From assembly GCA_050950345.1 (NCBI GenBank), contig JBMNHK010000006.1, forward strand, positions 6,053 through 70,052: a stretch of DNA of 64,000 nt. Reading direction: 5' to 3'. Source of the stretch: Pelotomaculum_C sp050950345. Lineage in GTDB: Bacteria > Bacillota > Desulfotomaculia > Desulfotomaculales > Pelotomaculaceae. Shown one piece after another: positions 63,253-64,000 of the stretch; position 1 is the first letter of the stretch; the number at the start of each line of letters is the position of its first letter. The position numbers and the translations under genes are program-made. The notes under the pieces are model-generated. The model saw only the letters and a list, made by a program, of their open reading frames with translations, was not told where the DNA came from and ran no database searches.

Positions 63253-63388
63253 GGCTGGAAAGGGGTTTGTTAGCGCGAATCAAGCGGTAGGCTTCATCGT
63301 AATCTTGCCTGGCGATAGCCGCCAGATAGCCTCGCACGTCGGTATTAACGGGGCAAGCATGGATACATGGCGGCAGTAAATCCTTCAT
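63221..63388 (-). pseudogene. N-terminal fragment of the oxidoreductase, separated by a +1 frameshift
   Basis: From ATG 63388, after GGAGG, the frame reads MKDLLPPCIHACPVNTDVRGY and DYDEAYRLIRANKP, then runs out of family sequence and stops at 63221. Deleting one base of the GGGG run at 63262-63265 restores KPFPAVCAWICPHPCEEHC and joins it to the downstream frame. The reconstructed protein would have about 667 residues. Either the gene is inactive, or the read has one base too many in a homopolymer. Confidence 0.85.
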
Positions 63389-63447
63389 GCCAAAAATAAC
63401 CTCCAAGACCTGGATATATATCCAATCAATTATCTAACAAAAGCATT

Positions 63448-63560
63448 CCGGTCAGCGATAAGATTGCGGGATCATTAAACTGTGGGTGACTCCAGTCCAC
63501 TGACTTGACGAAGCACAGAGCAAGATCTCCGGTCAGCGATACACTGGGCTGCCGGTCAGC
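63448..63560. repeat. Three CCGGTCAGC copies in the fhs-oxidoreductase gap
   Basis: CCGGTCAGCGATA occurs at 63448-63460 and 63529-63541, and a shorter CCGGTCAGC at 63552-63560, within the 212-base gap after fhs. No other feature is recognised there. The copies might bind a regulator or simply be repeats. Confidence 0.45.
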
Positions 63561-63618
63561 TTTGTGCGACTGAATGCGCACCCACATCATTTGTATAAGT
63601 TATCTTTATATAAAACAC

Positions 63619-64000
63619 TTAAAACAGTCCCAGGACCCGGCCGGTATTGACATCTACATCGATCCTCCGGTACGCCGGATCGGAACCGGTACCGGGCATC
63701 AAACTGATGGCTCCCGTTACAGGGCATAAGAACTTGGCCCCGGCAAAGACCAATAAGTCGCGGACCGGCAGCCGCCACCCCCTGGGCACGCCTTTAAGAT
63801 TGGGGTCGTGGGTCAGGCTCAGGTGGGTCTTCACCATCATGGTGGCAAAATCAGCATAGGCCGGATCAGACTCAAAGCGTTTGGCCTTGGCTTCAGCCTC
63901 CGGCGTCCAGGACACACCGTCCGCGCCATATACTTCCCGGGCAATCAAATCAACCCGCTGTCTCAGGGGCATGTCCAGGGGATAGAGGTATTTTAAATTA
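63619..64000 (-). CDS. fhs: Formate-tetrahydrofolate ligase, C-terminal part (runs off the window)
   Basis: ATP-dependent activation of formate to 10-formyl-THF, first folate step of the Wood-Ljungdahl methyl branch. The frame is open to the window edge. The visible C-terminal 126 residues include LYPLDMPLRQRVDLIA, REVYGADGVSWT, the MMVKTHLSLTHDPNLKG motif and FLCPVTGAISLMPGTGSDP, all strongly conserved in Fhs. It stands at the head of the minus-strand folate operon as seen here, with a 212-base gap before the oxidoreductase. Confidence 0.95.
   Translation of the reverse strand, partial: NLKYLYPLDMPLRQRVDLIAREVYGADGVSWTPEAEAKAKRFESDPAYADFATMMVKTHLSLTHDPNLKGVPRGWRLPVRDLLVFAGAKFLCPVTGAISLMPGTGSDPAYRRIDVDVNTGRVLGLF

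Overview
The window reads as chromosome of a spore-forming anaerobic Clostridia bacterium, most likely a Desulfotomaculum/Pelotomaculum-type member of the Peptococcaceae. This rests on family recognition, not a search. Support: strong GGAGG ribosome sites with frequent TTG/GTG starts, SpoVT and a LysM-SleB-like hydrolase (sporulation), a Wood-Ljungdahl methyl-branch operon (fhs, metV, metF, folD, fchA), double-cubane-cluster reductase genes, ferredoxin-fused EtfA, rubredoxin, rubrerythrin and two superoxide dismutase-family proteins, and selenocysteine use.

Layout. 0-5 kb: a tiny Cys-rich membrane protein, glutamine synthetase, a double P-loop ATPase, a 17-residue ORF and glutamate dehydrogenase (nitrogen assimilation). 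5-12.4 kb: an ECF sigma/anti-sigma pair with a matching promoter, a compact tRNA-like element behind its own promoter, the acpS-nnr-alr operon, an MFS exporter and a flavin reductase. 12.5-19.5 kb: selD with UGA at the active-site codon, a structured leader, two double-cubane reductase paralogues with their ATP-dependent activase, and a YyaL/DUF255 gene interrupted by an in-frame UGA in its redox motif. 20-26.9 kb: Rnk-like protein, SpoVT, cold-shock protein, SOD-rubredoxin-SOD, a two-component system, and small metal-binding proteins. 27-36.7 kb: a protein resembling a part of Mrr-type restriction proteins, an SsuA-type ABC transporter, thiamine pyrophosphokinase, acyl-CoA dehydrogenase with EtfBA, and a LysM hydrolase. 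37-46.2 kb: three copies of a palindromic repeat, carB without carA, cinA, a Pit phosphate transporter with its DUF47 partner, rubrerythrin, a HAD hydrolase and two tandem paralogous unknowns.

46.25-55.89 kb: two copies, in opposite orientation, of a 1,890-bp IS1634-type insertion sequence, each with its own 5-bp target duplication. Between them lie dnaK, a dnaJ/cbpA-like gene, cbpM and transketolase. 56-64 kb: two unknown proteins, then the minus-strand folate operon, in which the flavin/iron-sulfur oxidoreductase gene is split by a single-base frameshift. The window ends inside fhs.

Points of most interest: the UGA codons in selD and in the YyaL gene (two candidate selenoproteins about 6 kb apart), the tRNA-like element at 6831-6895, the double-cubane reductase locus with its unexplained leader, and the frameshift in the Wood-Ljungdahl operon. 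Translation starts were chosen by ribosome-site position, so several differ from the longest open frame.
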